A DNA stretch of 64,000 bases from Methylobacterium sp. WSM2598 (GCF_000379105.1 NZ_KB900609.1:724772-788771), one strand, 5' to 3'; counted from the first letter of the stretch, positions 17,699 to 27,327 are shown. A program made the numbers and translations. Notes: generated by a model from the sequence alone, not told the origin.

Positions 17699-18550
17699 TC
17701 AGCGCTTGCGCAGCCAGAGGCTGGTCTCGAAGGCGCCCGGCGGGAGGGGCAGGCCCGCCAGAGGGCTGCCGGCGAGCCAATCCGTGCGCGTCGCCACGTA
17801 GCGGCTGGCGAAGGCGAGGGCGAAGGCGCCGCCCTGGATCAGCGCGCCCACCACGACCTGCTCGTTGTAGCCGCGCCACGCCCATTCGGGCGGGTAGGCG
17901 TCGGGCAGGAAGACGTCGTGCAGGTGGACGAGCACGCCCGGGGCGAGGCGCGGCAGCGCGTCGAGGAGGAGCCGGTCGACGTCGCTGCCCGGCATCGCCA
18001 CGTGGCTCGAATCGATGAAGAGCAGGTCCCCGGGCGCGAGCGAGGCCAGGGCCTCGCCGTCGCGCGGGCCGAACAGCCGCGCCTCGTGCCGCAGGCCGGG
18101 CAGGGCCGGCAGCGGCGCGCGCGGGCGCGGGTCGATGCAGGTGAGCGCGGTCGGCATCCCGCCATCGGCCACGGCCTGCGCGAGGAAGCGGGTCGAGTGC
18201 CCGGAACCGACCTCGACGATCCGCCGCGGCCGCGCCCGCCGCACCATCGCGTAGGCGGCGGCGGCGTCGAGGCGCGGGAACCAGTCCTGGGTCAGGCGGG
18301 GCGGGCGCGGCCCGAGGAGCCCGGGGCCGCCCTCGGCGACGCGCCGCAGATCCCCGGCCCGGGCGGCGATCTCGGCGAGGTGCGCGCGGAAATCCGGCTC
18401 GGCCTCCCGGAACAGCGGCTCCAGGGCCGGGTAGCCCTCCTGCGCCGCCCGCGCCGCGGCGTGCCGGTAGGGGATGAAGTAGCCCCCGCCCGGGAGGCCG
18501 AGCAGGGCCGCCAAGCCGAGCCGCGCCCGGCGCAGCCGCGCGCGGCCCAT
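17699..18550 (-). CDS. Class I SAM-dependent methyltransferase
   Basis: 283-residue cytoplasmic protein. The Rossmann motif I EVGSGHSTRFLAQA near residue 110 and the motif III/IV region GDLLFIDSSHVAMPGSDVDR match Methyltransf_24-type enzymes. The end (VLVHLHDVFLPDAYPPEW) is typical of the same family. The first about 90 residues are basic and helical. The gene follows the UPF0104-type membrane protein gene after 6 bp, so the pair is translated from one transcript. Substrate not evident; a lipid or glycan precursor would fit the partner, which is inference. Confidence 0.85.
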   Translation of the reverse strand: MGRARLRRARLGLAALLGLPGGGYFIPYRHAAARAAQEGYPALEPLFREAEPDFRAHLAEIAARAGDLRRVAEGGPGLLGPRPPRLTQDWFPRLDAAAAYAMVRRARPRRIVEVGSGHSTRFLAQAVADGGMPTALTCIDPRPRAPLPALPGLRHEARLFGPRDGEALASLAPGDLLFIDSSHVAMPGSDVDRLLLDALPRLAPGVLVHLHDVFLPDAYPPEWAWRGYNEQVVVGALIQGGAFALAFASRYVATRTDWLAGSPLAGLPLPPGAFETSLWLRKR

Positions 18551-18556
18551 CGCGGG

Positions 18557-19609
18557 TCAGCCGACCTTGCGGATCGGCGGCGAGGCCGGGAGGTCCGGCT
18601 TGAGGCCGGGACCGTCGACCGGCGCGGCCGGGGCGCCGGGGGGCAGCTCGGCCTTGCCGCGGATCGCGGCGGCGAGGCGGCCGCGCTCGAACAGCAGCAC
18701 CACCACGATCGCCATGGCGAAGGGCAGGAGCAGGTAGAACAGGCGGAAGATCAGCACCGCGGCGAGCACCTCGACCTTCGGCAGGTCCGGCATCGCCGTG
18801 ATGAAGACGAGTTCGAACACCCCGAGCCCGCCCGGCGCGTGCGAGACCAGGGCGGCCGAGAACGAGGCCAGGAACACCGCCAGCACGACGAGGAAGCCCG
18901 GATTCCCGGCCTCCGGCAGGGCGAAGTAGATGATGCCGGCCGCGCCGATCAGCTCCAGCGGCGCCGCGATGAGCTGGCGCACCATCACGTTCGGGCGGGG
19001 GTATTCGAGCTTGAAGCTGCGGATCGTCAGCGGCTTGAGGTGCAGGATCGAGCCCACGACGTAGAGCCCGACCACGCCGAGCAGGCCGGCGCCGAGGATG
19101 CGGGCGGTGGCGGGGTTGGTCATCACCCCGGGGAGCATGCCGGTGAGGCGGGTCAGCAGGTCCGGCTGCAGGGTCAGGACGAGGCCGCCGAGCAGCATCG
19201 TGCCGAGGCCGAAGGTGAAGGAGCACAGGGCCACCAGCACCGCGACCTGCGCGGCCGTGAGCCCCTTCGACGTGTAGGCCCGGTAGCGCACGAGGGCGCC
19301 CGAGAAGACCGAGGCGCCGATATTGTGCGACAGCGCGTAGGTGGTGAAGGAGCACAGCGAGACGAAGAGCCAGGAGATGCCCTTCACGCCGAGGTGGATC
19401 AGCGCGATCCGGTCGTACCAGGCCAGGGCCATGTAGGCCATCAGCGTCGAGGCGGCGGCGAGCGCGTAGCGGTGCGGCGGGATCGCCTTGAGGCTCGCCT
19501 CGACATCGGCGATCGAGAGCCCCTTCAACTGGTGCCAGAGCAGGTAGATCGAGACCACGACGGCCGCGAGGCCGATCGCCGGCCAAATGAACTCACGAAT
19601 CTTCTTCAT
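18557..19609 (-). CDS. UPF0104 / LPG-synthase-like flippase-domain membrane protein
   Basis: 350-residue integral membrane protein with about eight helices. It belongs to the lysylphosphatidylglycerol-synthase transmembrane (UPF0104) family. Signature-like segments are SFTTYALSHNIGASVFSGAL, VRYRAYTSKGLT and SHAPGGLGVFELVFI near residue 270. Family members with the MprF catalytic domain make and flip aminoacylated lipids, but this protein has only the membrane part, so a lipid transfer or flippase role is likely. MKKIREF at 19609 is the only start that keeps a positive N-terminus just before the first helix. Co-transcribed with the downstream methyltransferase gene. Confidence 0.85.
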   Translation of the reverse strand: MKKIREFIWPAIGLAAVVVSIYLLWHQLKGLSIADVEASLKAIPPHRYALAAASTLMAYMALAWYDRIALIHLGVKGISWLFVSLCSFTTYALSHNIGASVFSGALVRYRAYTSKGLTAAQVAVLVALCSFTFGLGTMLLGGLVLTLQPDLLTRLTGMLPGVMTNPATARILGAGLLGVVGLYVVGSILHLKPLTIRSFKLEYPRPNVMVRQLIAAPLELIGAAGIIYFALPEAGNPGFLVVLAVFLASFSAALVSHAPGGLGVFELVFITAMPDLPKVEVLAAVLIFRLFYLLLPFAMAIVVVLLFERGRLAAAIRGKAELPPGAPAAPVDGPGLKPDLPASPPIRKVG

Positions 19610-19738
19610 GGCGATGTCCGTCGCACTCCCGGGTCGGGGCGCTTGATGCCCGAGCGCCGTCCTGGCCGCAAGGAGGCGCATCGCGGCCGGGCGCCCTCCT
19701 TTCACGCGATCATGACGGTTTCGTGCCACCGCGACCCC

Positions 19739-20626
19739 TCACAGGCCGCGCTCGTCCGCCCAGTCGATGAGGAGGCGGGCGACGCCCTCGGCGCCGTAAT
19801 CGAGCTGCAGGAAATGGGCGATGTCCGGCACGGTCCGGTGCTGCGCGCCGTGGTAGAGCGCCGTGCGCCAGGTCGTCGCCGGCCAGATCATGCGGTCGCG
19901 GGCGCCGCCGACCACCAGGGCCGGCAGTCCCATCAGGGCGGCCGGGACGGTCGGGGCCGGCCAATGCGCCTCGGCCAGCGCCACCGGGCTCTCCGCCGAC
20001 ATCCGGGCCGCGTAGGCGCGGGCGCGCTCGAAGGAGAGGCCCTCCGAGAACAGCCAGTGGCGGGAGAGCGCCACCGCCGGCCCGCGGCCGGGCAGCAGGG
20101 CGCCCGCCAGGGCCTCGACCCAGAAGCCCGGATCCGTGAGGGCGATGCGGGCGCCCACGAGGGCGAGGCCGTCCGGCGGCAGGGGCGCGAGCAGCACGAG
20201 CCCGCGCAGGGGCACCTGCCCGATCAGGCGCTGGGCGAGCAGGGCGCCGAGGGAGTGGCCGACCAGGATCGGGGGCTCGCCGCAGCGGGCGATCGCGGCG
20301 CGCAGGTCGTACAGGTAGTCGGCGAGGGAGGCCTTCTTCAGCTGGCGGGCGCCCTGGCTGCGGCCGTGGCCGCGCAGGCTGAAGGCCAGCGCCCGCCGCC
20401 CGCGCCGGGCGAGGTGCGGCAGGAAGATCTCCTGCCAGATCCAGGCGCCCCCGAAGGCCCCGTGCACGAAAAGCAGCGGCGCGCCGCGGGGCTGGCCGAG
20501 GGGGCGCGCCTCCACCCATTCGAGGGCCGGGCCGTCCGGGCGGGCCATCATGTCGGACACGGTCGGCCCCTCCGGGCCGGCCGCGACGGGGAAGCGGTGG
20601 ACCCCGGTCCCGTTGTCCTGCGTCAT
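19739..20626 (-). CDS. Alpha/beta hydrolase
   Basis: 295-residue cytoplasmic alpha/beta hydrolase. The oxyanion-hole motif LLFVHGAFGGAW and the nucleophile elbow PILVGHSLGALLAQ (Ser in GHSLG) are present. A late acid in VVGGARDRMIWP and a C-terminal His in DIAHFLQLDYG complete a likely triad. It hydrolyses an unidentified ester, lactone or amide. An internal ATG (MMARPDG, about residue 26) may be the real start because the first residues look disordered. It lies upstream of the membrane-protein/methyltransferase pair on the same strand, 130 bp away. Confidence 0.85.
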   Translation of the reverse strand: MTQDNGTGVHRFPVAAGPEGPTVSDMMARPDGPALEWVEARPLGQPRGAPLLFVHGAFGGAWIWQEIFLPHLARRGRRALAFSLRGHGRSQGARQLKKASLADYLYDLRAAIARCGEPPILVGHSLGALLAQRLIGQVPLRGLVLLAPLPPDGLALVGARIALTDPGFWVEALAGALLPGRGPAVALSRHWLFSEGLSFERARAYAARMSAESPVALAEAHWPAPTVPAALMGLPALVVGGARDRMIWPATTWRTALYHGAQHRTVPDIAHFLQLDYGAEGVARLLIDWADERGL

Positions 20627-20776
20627 CGCCCCGCTCCCGCACCGCCCGCCGGCGGATCTAACGCGGCGCGTGCCCGCTGCAAACGCTGCCAGCCCGCATG
20701 AGGTGCCCTCGGCGGCTTGTGCGGGGCTTTGGGCGGGGCTTGCGGCGGCGCCTCACCCTGCGGTAGGGGGCCGGCC

Positions 20777-21367
20777 ATGACGCCTTTGAACTGCGACGGG
20801 CTCACCCCCATCCCGGCGACGCACGTGGCGGCGGTCGTGACCTCGCTCGAGATGCGCAACCGCCCTCCCCTGCCGGACGCGCCGGAACTGCCGCTGGCGG
20901 CGCTCGGTGCGGACCTCCCCCGCTACCGCGCCCTGTTCGCGCGGATCGGCACGCCCTGGCTCTGGTTCAGCCGGCGGCGGATGGCGGACGCCGCGCTCGC
21001 CGCCATCCTGACCGACCCAGCGGTCGAGGCGCTCGCGCTCACGCGGGACGGCCACGACATCGGCCTCGTCGAACTCGACGCGCGGGTCGAGGGCGAGGTC
21101 GAGATCGCCTTCCTGGGTCTGGTTCCCGAGGCGGTGGGGCGCGGGATCGGGCGGCAGCTGATGGGAGAGGCCCTGCGCCGCGCCTGGGCGCGACCGGTCT
21201 CCCGGGTCTGGGTGCACACCTGCACCTTCGACCACCCCTCCGCGATCGGGTTCTATCAAGCGAGCGGGTTCACGCCGTTCGCCCGCGCGATCGAGGTGGT
21301 GCCGGACCCGCGCCTCTCGGGCCACCTCCCGCGCGAGGCAGCGCCGCACGTGCCGGTGCTGGCCTGA
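20777..21367 (+). CDS. GNAT-family N-acetyltransferase
   Basis: 196-residue acyl-CoA N-acyltransferase. The acetyl-CoA-binding motif A is clear: EIAFLGLVPEAVGRGIGRQL (R/Q-x-x-G-x-G type, here VGRGIG), followed by the motif B segment HPSAIGFYQASGFTPF. Acceptor unknown. ATG 20777 is supported by a TAGGGGG element about 10 bases upstream, and homologous sequence begins near it. Convergent with fliJ; a palindromic repeat and a hairpin separate the two genes. Confidence 0.9.
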   Translation: MTPLNCDGLTPIPATHVAAVVTSLEMRNRPPLPDAPELPLAALGADLPRYRALFARIGTPWLWFSRRRMADAALAAILTDPAVEALALTRDGHDIGLVELDARVEGEVEIAFLGLVPEAVGRGIGRQLMGEALRRAWARPVSRVWVHTCTFDHPSAIGFYQASGFTPFARAIEVVPDPRLSGHLPREAAPHVPVLA

Positions 21368-21519
21368 TCCGACATTCGACGGATCGCTTCGCCATCTCCC
21401 ATTTCGGCAATGCGGATGTCGGCGTCGCTCAAGCGCCGCGCGGGCTCGTCATACCAAATCCGCTTGATCCCTTCGGGATGGCGGATTGGGGCTTCGCTCA
21501 AGCGCCGCGCGGGCTTGGC
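21368..21519. repeat. Dispersed palindromic repeat, copy 2 (after GNAT gene)
   Basis: Reverse-complement orientation relative to copy 1: GCTTCGCCATCTCCCATTTC, GCGGATGTCGGCGTCGCTC, then GCGCCGCGCGGGCT. This is followed by TCATACCAAATCCGCTTGAT and a second, shortened arm with AAGCGCCGCGCGGGCTTGG. It starts at the stop codon of the GNAT gene. Confidence 0.85.
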
Positions 21520-21523
21520 AGAC

Positions 21524-21551
21524 GCTGTCCGGACGTGATCGTCCGGACAGC
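21524..21551. terminator. 11-bp hairpin between convergent GNAT and fliJ genes
   Basis: GCTGTCCGGAC (21524-21534), loop GTGATC, and its exact complement (21541-21551). The position between two convergent genes fits a bidirectional terminator; there is no T-tract. Confidence 0.6.
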
Positions 21552-21640
21552 GGATGACACGCTGATCGTCTGTCGCTGCCGGGGACGCCAGCTCCGCAGA
21601 GGCGCCGTCCGGGCAACGACCGGCACATCCCGCCCGCGGC

Positions 21641-22048
21641 TCAGGCCCGGGCGCGGCCGAGCCCGATCGCGTCGAGATCCGACTGCTCGCGCGCCGCGTC
21701 CGCGGCCCGCTCGGCCGAGCGCTCGCGGTCGTCGAGGATCTCGACCTTCTTCAGCTCCTCGAAGGCTTCCGCCAGGGCCGCCTTGGCCTCGGCGAGCTGC
21801 GCGTCGAGGTCGCTGGCGGAGCGCCGGATGTTGTCGCGCCGCTGAGCCGCCGCCCGCGCGTAGGTCGGGTAGGCGAAATGGGCCGGGTCGGTGATCCCGG
21901 CGCGCTGCTCCTCCTGCGCGACCTCACGGTCGAGTTCCGCCGCCATCCGGGCGAAATCGGCGATCATCGACTCGATCTGGGTGACGCGGCGGCGCTTCTC
22001 GTCCACCTGGAAGCGTCGCAACCGGATGAGCGTATCCCGCGATTTCAT
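21641..22048 (-). CDS. fliJ: Flagellar export chaperone FliJ
   Basis: 135-residue coiled-coil protein. FliJ forms the central stalk of the FliI hexamer and escorts export chaperones at the flagellar type III gate. The sequence is helical throughout: KSRDTLIRLRRFQVDEKRRR at the N-terminus and a long acidic/basic helix with ASDLDAQLAEAKAALAEAFE in the second half. Length and gene order (after fliI) match alphaproteobacterial FliJ. ATG 22048 starts the conserved KSRDTLIRL segment; an open frame of 23 codons upstream is not FliJ-like. The spacing from fliI is 126 bp. Confidence 0.85.
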   Translation of the reverse strand: MKSRDTLIRLRRFQVDEKRRRVTQIESMIADFARMAAELDREVAQEEQRAGITDPAHFAYPTYARAAAQRRDNIRRSASDLDAQLAEAKAALAEAFEELKKVEILDDRERSAERAADAAREQSDLDAIGLGRARA

Positions 22049-22174
22049 CGTGCTCCCACTCCACGCCGTCGGGCGGTGTCCCCACCCTCGCTCTCGCCCG
22101 AGCGCGGCGCGGCGCACGCGCCGCGAGGCCCGGGATGCGATCCCGGCTCAGGGCGTCGGCTGCGGCGGTCCGGC

Positions 22175-23530
22175 TCAGGGCCCGCCGACGATCGCCGCCA
22201 GGCGCTGGTATCCTTCCCCCAGGGAGGTTGCTTCTTCCTTACCCTGCCTCATAAAAGCCTCCAGGTCGGGCATCAGGCCGATCGCCTCGTCGACGTCGGG
22301 CGAGGAGCCCGGCCGGTAGGCGCCGAGGCGGATCAGTTCCTCCATGTCGGCGTAGGTGGAGAGGAGCCGGCGCGCGCGCTGCACCGTCGGCAGGAAGGCC
22401 GGGTCGCAGGCGCGCGGCATGGTGCGGGAGACCGAGCGCAGCACGTTGATCGCCGGGTAGCGCCCGCCCTCGGCGATCCGCCGCTCCATCACGATGTGGC
22501 CGTCGAGGATGCCGCGCACCGCGTCGGCGACGGGCTCGTTGTGGTCGTCGCCCTCGACCAGCACCGTGAACAGGCCGGAGATGGAGCCCGCCCCGGTGCC
22601 GGGCCCCGCCCGCTCCAGCAGGCGCGGCAGCTCGCTGAACACGGTCGGCGTGTAGCCCTTGGCGGTGGGCGGCTCGCCGGCCGCGAGGCCCACGTCCCGC
22701 TGCGCCATGGCGAAGCGGGTGACCGAGTCGATCATGCAGAGCACCTGCGCGCCCGCGTCGCGAAAAGACTCGGCGAGCGCGAGGGTGACGTAGGCGGCGT
22801 TGCGGCGCATCAGCGCCGGCTCGTCGGAGGTCGCCACCACCACCACGGAGCGGGCGAGGCCCTCGGGGCCGAGATCGTCCTGCAGGAATTCCTGCACCTC
22901 GCGGCCGCGCTCGCCGACGAGGCCGATCACCGCCACGTCGCAGGCGGCGGCCCGGGCGAGCATCGAGAGCAGCACCGACTTGCCCACGCCCGAGCCGGCG
23001 AAGATGCCCATCCGCTGGCCCACGCACATGGTCAGGAAGGTGTTGATGCAGCGCACCCCGAGGTCGAGGGGCGGCCCGACCCGGGCCCGCGCGTGGGCGG
23101 GCGGCGGGTCGGCGCGGAGCGGATAGGGGAGCGGTCCCGGCGGCAGCGGCCCGCGCCCGTCGACGGGCCGCCCGAGCGCGTCGACCACCCGCCCGAGCCA
23201 GGCCGGGGACGGCCGGATCGCCCCCGCCTCCTCGGCGCCCACCCGGGCCGGGCAGCCCCGGCGCACGCCCTGGAGCGACCCGAACGGCATCGCCAGGGCG
23301 TGGGACCCCGAGAAGCCGATGATCTCGCAGGGCACGCTGCCCTCGCCGCCGCGCCCCTCCACGGCGATGTCGAGCCGCCCACCGAGCCGCATCGCCGCGA
23401 CCGGGCCGGCCACCTCCACGAGGAGCCCGCGGATCGCCACGACCCGGCCGAACACCTCCAGGGTCTCGACCCCGTCGAGCGCCGCCCGGGCCGCCGCGAG
23501 CCGCCCCGCCCCCCCGCCTTCCTGCCCCAT
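22175..23530 (-). CDS. fliI: Flagellum-specific ATPase FliI
   Basis: 451 residues, normal FliI length. Cytoplasmic F1-like ATPase that unloads substrates at the flagellar export gate. The Walker A motif AGSGVGKS is at residues 178-185, Walker B is in [12 protein letters not shown], and the FliI/YscN hallmark [20 protein letters not shown] is present. The N-terminal beta-barrel and C-terminal helical domain have the expected lengths. Start: ATG 23530, preceded by GAGGG 4 bases upstream; the longer open frame upstream is not FliI-like. fliJ follows. Divergent from ctrA across about 500 bp, an arrangement seen in related bacteria. Confidence 0.97.
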   Translation of the reverse strand: MGQEGGGAGRLAAARAALDGVETLEVFGRVVAIRGLLVEVAGPVAAMRLGGRLDIAVEGRGGEGSVPCEIIGFSGSHALAMPFGSLQGVRRGCPARVGAEEAGAIRPSPAWLGRVVDALGRPVDGRGPLPPGPLPYPLRADPPPAHARARVGPPLDLGVRCINTFLTMCVGQRMGIFAGSGVGKSVLLSMLARAAACDVAVIGLVGERGREVQEFLQDDLGPEGLARSVVVVATSDEPALMRRNAAYVTLALAESFRDAGAQVLCMIDSVTRFAMAQRDVGLAAGEPPTAKGYTPTVFSELPRLLERAGPGTGAGSISGLFTVLVEGDDHNEPVADAVRGILDGHIVMERRIAEGGRYPAINVLRSVSRTMPRACDPAFLPTVQRARRLLSTYADMEELIRLGAYRPGSSPDVDEAIGLMPDLEAFMRQGKEEATSLGEGYQRLAAIVGGP

Positions 23531-24032
23531 CGCACCCTCGCCCCGTCCCCTCGCCCCGTCCCAGAAACCTTTCGACGCCCCCGGCAATTTGTGGAACAAG
23601 GGGCGACCGTGCCTCGCCGCACCCGTTCCACGCTCTGTGGATGGGCGCGGGCGCGGGGACACCATCAACCTTCCATTTACCCGTCTCCTTAACACTGCGC
23701 GGTAACGGACGAGCGGCAGCCCGAGGGCGGAAATCCGAGGGCGTGTCGCGGAAGTCACAAAAGGGATGAATGCGAATCCCTGGAGCCGGTTAGCCCGGCC
23801 CCAGGGCGGACCGACAGGGCTCGCGGGCGGTGGCGGGCCGGAACGGAACGACAACGTGCAACGGATTGCCGGGCTTGGCGGATTCGAGGCGCTTGCGGGA
23901 CGGAATCAGGCTTTGTTAACGCTTTGGGCATAGCGTCGCGAGTCGAATGCAGACGGGCATCCGCCACGGGCCGGTGGCGGATGGGCGGCGGGTGTTTGCC
24001 TCACCCTCATGGGCCAGGGCTTGGGGACTGAG
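23531..24032. promoter_or_regulatory. Divergent fliI-ctrA control region
   Basis: About 500 bp without a gene between the divergent fliI and ctrA starts. It contains isolated TTAAC elements (CCTTAACAC near 23691, GTTAACG near 23916) but no perfect TTAA-N7-TTAA box. Promoters for both genes must lie here; exact -35/-10 elements were not assigned. Confidence 0.5.
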
Positions 24033-24734
24033 ATGCGCGTACTTCTGATCGAGGATGACAGCGCCACGGCGCAGAGCATCGAGTTGATGCTCAAGTCCGA
24101 GAACTTCAACACCTATACGACAGATCTCGGCGAGGAGGGCGTCGACCTCGGCAAGCTGTACGACTACGACATCATCCTCCTCGATCTGAACCTGCCCGAC
24201 ATGTCGGGCTACGAGGTGCTGCGGTCGCTGCGCGTCGCCAAGGTGAAGACGCCGATCCTGATCCTGTCGGGCATGGCCGGGATCGAGGACAAGGTGAAGG
24301 GTCTGGGCTTCGGCGCGGACGACTACCTGACGAAGCCCTTCCACAAGGACGAGCTCGTCGCGCGGATCCACGCGATCGTGCGGCGGTCGAAGGGGCACGC
24401 CCAGTCGGTGATCACCACGGGCGACCTGATCGTCAATCTCGATCAGAAGACCGTCGAGGTCTCGGGCGCCCGGGTCCACCTGACCGGCAAGGAGTACCAG
24501 ATGCTGGAACTCCTCTCGCTGCGGAAGGGCACGACCCTCACCAAGGAGATGTTCCTCAACCACCTCTACGGCGGCATGGACGAGCCCGAGCTGAAGATCA
24601 TCGACGTCTTCATCTGCAAGCTGCGCAAGAAGCTGGCCAATGCCAGCCAGGGCAAGAACTACATCGAGACGGTGTGGGGCCGCGGCTACGTGCTGCGCGA
24701 GCCGACCGACGACGAGGATCGAATCGCCGTCTGA
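24033..24734 (+). CDS. ctrA: Cell-cycle response regulator CtrA
   Basis: 233-residue OmpR-type response regulator and master cell-cycle and flagellar regulator of alphaproteobacteria. Receiver: acidic pocket IEDDSATA, phosphoacceptor Asp51 in [15 protein letters not shown], switch LILSGMAG, and Lys in [13 protein letters not shown]. The winged-helix DNA-binding domain runs from about residue 125, with [20 protein letters not shown] and the recognition region [20 protein letters not shown], which is nearly invariant among CtrA proteins. The start at ATG 24033 gives the canonical MRVLLIEDD; the upstream in-frame ATG at 24009 is unlikely. It would bind TTAA-N7-TTAA sites, one of which precedes flagellin in this window. 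Confidence 0.98.
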   Translation: MRVLLIEDDSATAQSIELMLKSENFNTYTTDLGEEGVDLGKLYDYDIILLDLNLPDMSGYEVLRSLRVAKVKTPILILSGMAGIEDKVKGLGFGADDYLTKPFHKDELVARIHAIVRRSKGHAQSVITTGDLIVNLDQKTVEVSGARVHLTGKEYQMLELLSLRKGTTLTKEMFLNHLYGGMDEPELKIIDVFICKLRKKLANASQGKNYIETVWGRGYVLREPTDDEDRIAV

Positions 24735-24794
24735 GGGCCGGTCCGGCCCGCGCCGCCGCGCGGCGCGGCCGCGGCGCGGTGACGGCGCGCCGGA

Positions 24795-26438
24795 TCAGGT
24801 CTCGGTCAGGGCGAGTCCGGCGAGATGCTCGTAGCCCGGCCGCGTGACCTTCTGCATCCAGACATCCGCGAGCGACCCGATATCGATGGCGATGCCGCCG
24901 TGCCGGCGGATCGTGAGGGCGTAGAACTTCCCCAGCAGCCCGCCCGCCACCAGGAAGATCCGGCCGTCGAGGGGGCGCGAGAGCCGGGCGGTCACCGCCT
25001 CGAACACGTCGGGGTAATGCGCGCCCCCGGCCGCCTGCTCGCCGATCAGGCGGCGCGACATCTGCTCGCCCGGGATTTTGTGGAACTCGACCGCCCCGAC
25101 CCCGAAGCGGCGCCGGATCGCCTCCGGCAGGTCCGGGAAGCAGGCGATCAGCCCGACCTCCGCCTCCCCCGCGAGGAGGTCGCGGAAGAAGTCGCCCTGG
25201 CCGAGGGCCACGTGGATCGTCTGCTGGCAGAGCGGGGGCACGGGCAGGCCAGCGGCGGCGCGGGCGTCGAGCCAGCGCAGGACGTTGGTGACGCCCGGGA
25301 CGCCCGACGGGGTCACGATCCGGTACTCGTGCTCGATCCAGGCCCGGTAGGGCACGCCGAGGATGTCGGCCTCGGCGGCCGCCTCGGACAGGCCCGCGGC
25401 CAGGGTCGAGAAGCCGCTCCCCGCCGCGTCGAACCCGTCGCCGAACCAGATCCGGGCGAAGGTCTCGCGGTTGGCCGCGTAGAGCGGCGCGAAGGCGGCC
25501 TCGTCGGCCGCGTCGACGCGCAGGAGGCACCCCTCCCCATCGCCGAGGCGGAGCAGCGCGAAGGGGCGCCGCGCCGCCTTGGCGGCGAGGATGCGCTCCG
25601 CCACTCCGCCGGGCTCCAGGTAGGTGAAGCGGCCCGGCAGCCCGTCGACGAGGGCGAGGGCCTGCTCCCGCGAGACCCGCCGCAGATAGGCCCCGAGCGC
25701 CCGCAGCGCGGCGCCCTCCGCGGGGGCGAGCCCGGCCTCGGCGAGGGCCGCCTGCGCCTCCCGCTCGCGTCCGGTCACGGTGAGGAGGTGGACCAGCAGG
25801 GACGCCGCCTCGCGGTTGCGCGGCAGCTCGGCGACCAGGGCGCGGGCGTGCCCGATCGCCTCCTCGAAGCGGCCCGCCACCCGCGCCTCGCGGGCCGCGT
25901 CGCAGAGCGCGAATTGCGCGTGGCGGAAGAAGCGCCCCTCCGCGCGGCCCCATTGCAGGAAATGGGCGACGAACTGCCACTCGTCGTCGAACAGCAGCGC
26001 CAGATCCTCGTTGCGCCGGTAGGCGTCGATCTCGAAATGCGGCCCGAGCGGGCCGTGCGCCCGTTCGAGCCGCGCGAGGTGGTCAGCCACGTTGCGCGGT
26101 CGCCCTTCCCCGCGCCCGCGCTCCAGGTAATGGGCGAGGAACTCCCAATCCCGCGCGAAGACCTCCGCGAGGTCGGGCTGTCGGCGGTAGAAGGCGAGGT
26201 CGAAATCGGGCTCGGGCGGGCCGTAATGCGCGGCGAGCCGGTGCAGGAAGACCTCCGCGTTGGGCGCGCGTCCCTCCCGGCGCCCGGTCACCGCGAAGTG
26301 CCGCGCCCGCTCCTCGGGCGACAGCGCCCGCGCGTCGAGGTAGCGGCGGGCGTAGAAGTCCGGGTCGAAGGCCTCCTCGCCGGCACCGCGGGGGCCGAGG
26401 AGGGCGCGCGCGCGGCGCCACAGGCTCGAAGCAGGCAC
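24795..26438 (-). CDS. GT-D-type glycosyltransferase with N-terminal FDxxxY repeats
   Basis: About 547-residue protein. N-terminal repeats (FDPDFYARRYLDARALS, FDLAFYRRQPDLAEVF, FEIDAYRRNEDLALLF), each closed by a HF/HY..GR.EGR-like end, occupy roughly residues 20-150. A helical TPR-like linker follows. From about residue 260 a GT-D (DUF1792-like) domain carries the hallmark PFALLRLGDGEGCLL, the later acidic patch AEADILGVPYR and the final RRHGGIAIDIGSLADVW. This suggests glucosyl- or galactosyl-transfer onto glycans or glycoproteins. GTG 26438 is chosen for a GGAG element about 10 bases upstream; the longer frame is low-complexity. Same repeat family as the protein at 2887-4821. Confidence 0.75.
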   Translation of the reverse strand: MPASSLWRRARALLGPRGAGEEAFDPDFYARRYLDARALSPEERARHFAVTGRREGRAPNAEVFLHRLAAHYGPPEPDFDLAFYRRQPDLAEVFARDWEFLAHYLERGRGEGRPRNVADHLARLERAHGPLGPHFEIDAYRRNEDLALLFDDEWQFVAHFLQWGRAEGRFFRHAQFALCDAAREARVAGRFEEAIGHARALVAELPRNREAASLLVHLLTVTGREREAQAALAEAGLAPAEGAALRALGAYLRRVSREQALALVDGLPGRFTYLEPGGVAERILAAKAARRPFALLRLGDGEGCLLRVDAADEAAFAPLYAANRETFARIWFGDGFDAAGSGFSTLAAGLSEAAAEADILGVPYRAWIEHEYRIVTPSGVPGVTNVLRWLDARAAAGLPVPPLCQQTIHVALGQGDFFRDLLAGEAEVGLIACFPDLPEAIRRRFGVGAVEFHKIPGEQMSRRLIGEQAAGGAHYPDVFEAVTARLSRPLDGRIFLVAGGLLGKFYALTIRRHGGIAIDIGSLADVWMQKVTRPGYEHLAGLALTET

Positions 26439-26511
26439 TGACGTCGTCTCCGCCGCGGATCCCCGGGAGCGCGTCCATGCACCGCGCGCCGCGCGCCAGC
26501 AAGCCGGCGCG

Positions 26512-27327
26512 TCACGTCCCGGCATTGGGGACGAAGAGCGGCTCGCCGCCGATCCGGTAGCCCGCGATCACGCCCTGCCCGGCGGGGGAGACCAGCCAGT
26601 CGATGAAGGCCTGACCCGCGCGCGCCTTCACGTGCGGGTGCTTGGCCGGATTGACCAGGATCACGCCGTACTGGTTGAACAGGCGCGGGTCGCCCTCGAC
26701 CAGGACCTTGAGGTCCTGGCGGTTCTTGAAGGCGAGCCAGGTGCCGCGGTCGGCGAGCAGGTAGGCGTTGGTCGCGGCGGCGGCGTTGAGCGCCGGGCCC
26801 ATGCCCTGGCCGATCTCCTTGTACCACTCGCCCCGCACCGCGCCGAGGTCGAGCCCGGCCTCCCGCCACATCCTGAGCTCCGCGGCGTGCGTGCCCGAGC
26901 GGTCCCCGCGCGAGACGAAGGGCGCCCTCGCGGCGGCGATCTTGCGGAAGGCCTGGGCGACGTCCCGCCCGGCGATCCCCGCCGGGTCGTCCCTCGGCCC
27001 GATCACCACGAAGTCGTTGTACATCACGGGGAAGCGCTCCACGCCGAAGCCGTCGCGCACGAAGGCCTCCTCGGCGGGCTGATCGTGAACGAAGACCACG
27101 TCCGCGTCGCCGCGGCGGCCGACGTCGAGGGCCTGACCGGTGCCGAGGGCGACCACCCGCACGCCGATTCCGGTCGCCTCGGTGAAGCGCGGCAGCAGGT
27201 GGTCGAACAGGCCCGACTGCTCGGTCGAGGTCGTCGAGGCGACCGTGATGCTCTCCCCGGCGCGCGCCGGCGCGGCGGCGAGCCAGGCGGCAAGAGTCAG
27301 GCAGAACAGGCGGCGAAGGCGGTCCAC
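26512..27327 (-). CDS. tupA: Tungstate ABC transporter, periplasmic binding protein TupA
   Basis: 271-residue protein with a signal peptide (LRRLFCLTLAAWLAAAPARA). The mature start ITVASTTSTEQSGLFDHLLP is diagnostic of TupA/WtpA-like oxyanion receptors (TSTxxSG binding loop). Further matches are VRVVALGTGQALDVGRRGDA, FVHDQPAEE and APFVSRGDRSGTHAAELRMW. It binds tungstate (possibly molybdate) in the periplasm and delivers it to the permease. GTG 27327 has GGAG 7 bases upstream. Last gene of tupBCA; it overlaps the ATPase gene by 31 bases. Tungsten would serve a W-containing formate dehydrogenase, common in methylotrophs (inference). Confidence 0.92.
   Translation of the reverse strand: MDRLRRLFCLTLAAWLAAAPARAGESITVASTTSTEQSGLFDHLLPRFTEATGIGVRVVALGTGQALDVGRRGDADVVFVHDQPAEEAFVRDGFGVERFPVMYNDFVVIGPRDDPAGIAGRDVAQAFRKIAAARAPFVSRGDRSGTHAAELRMWREAGLDLGAVRGEWYKEIGQGMGPALNAAAATNAYLLADRGTWLAFKNRQDLKVLVEGDPRLFNQYGVILVNPAKHPHVKARAGQAFIDWLVSPAGQGVIAGYRIGGEPLFVPNAGT

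Noticed and set aside
17492..20701. Long plus-strand open frame of over 1000 codons across the methyltransferase, membrane-protein and hydrolase genes
   Set aside because: It is antisense to well-supported genes and translates to Arg/Gln/Gly-rich low-complexity sequence, an effect of extreme GC content.
21368..21519. Small protein encoded by the dispersed repeat (ARRLSDADIR-type reading)
   Set aside because: The same reading appears in several repeat copies at gene ends and lacks start signals, so it is a repeat artefact.
23685..23920. Possible CtrA boxes between fliI and ctrA
   Set aside because: Only isolated TTAAC half-sites; spacing to a second TTAA-like half is 8 or 9, not 7.
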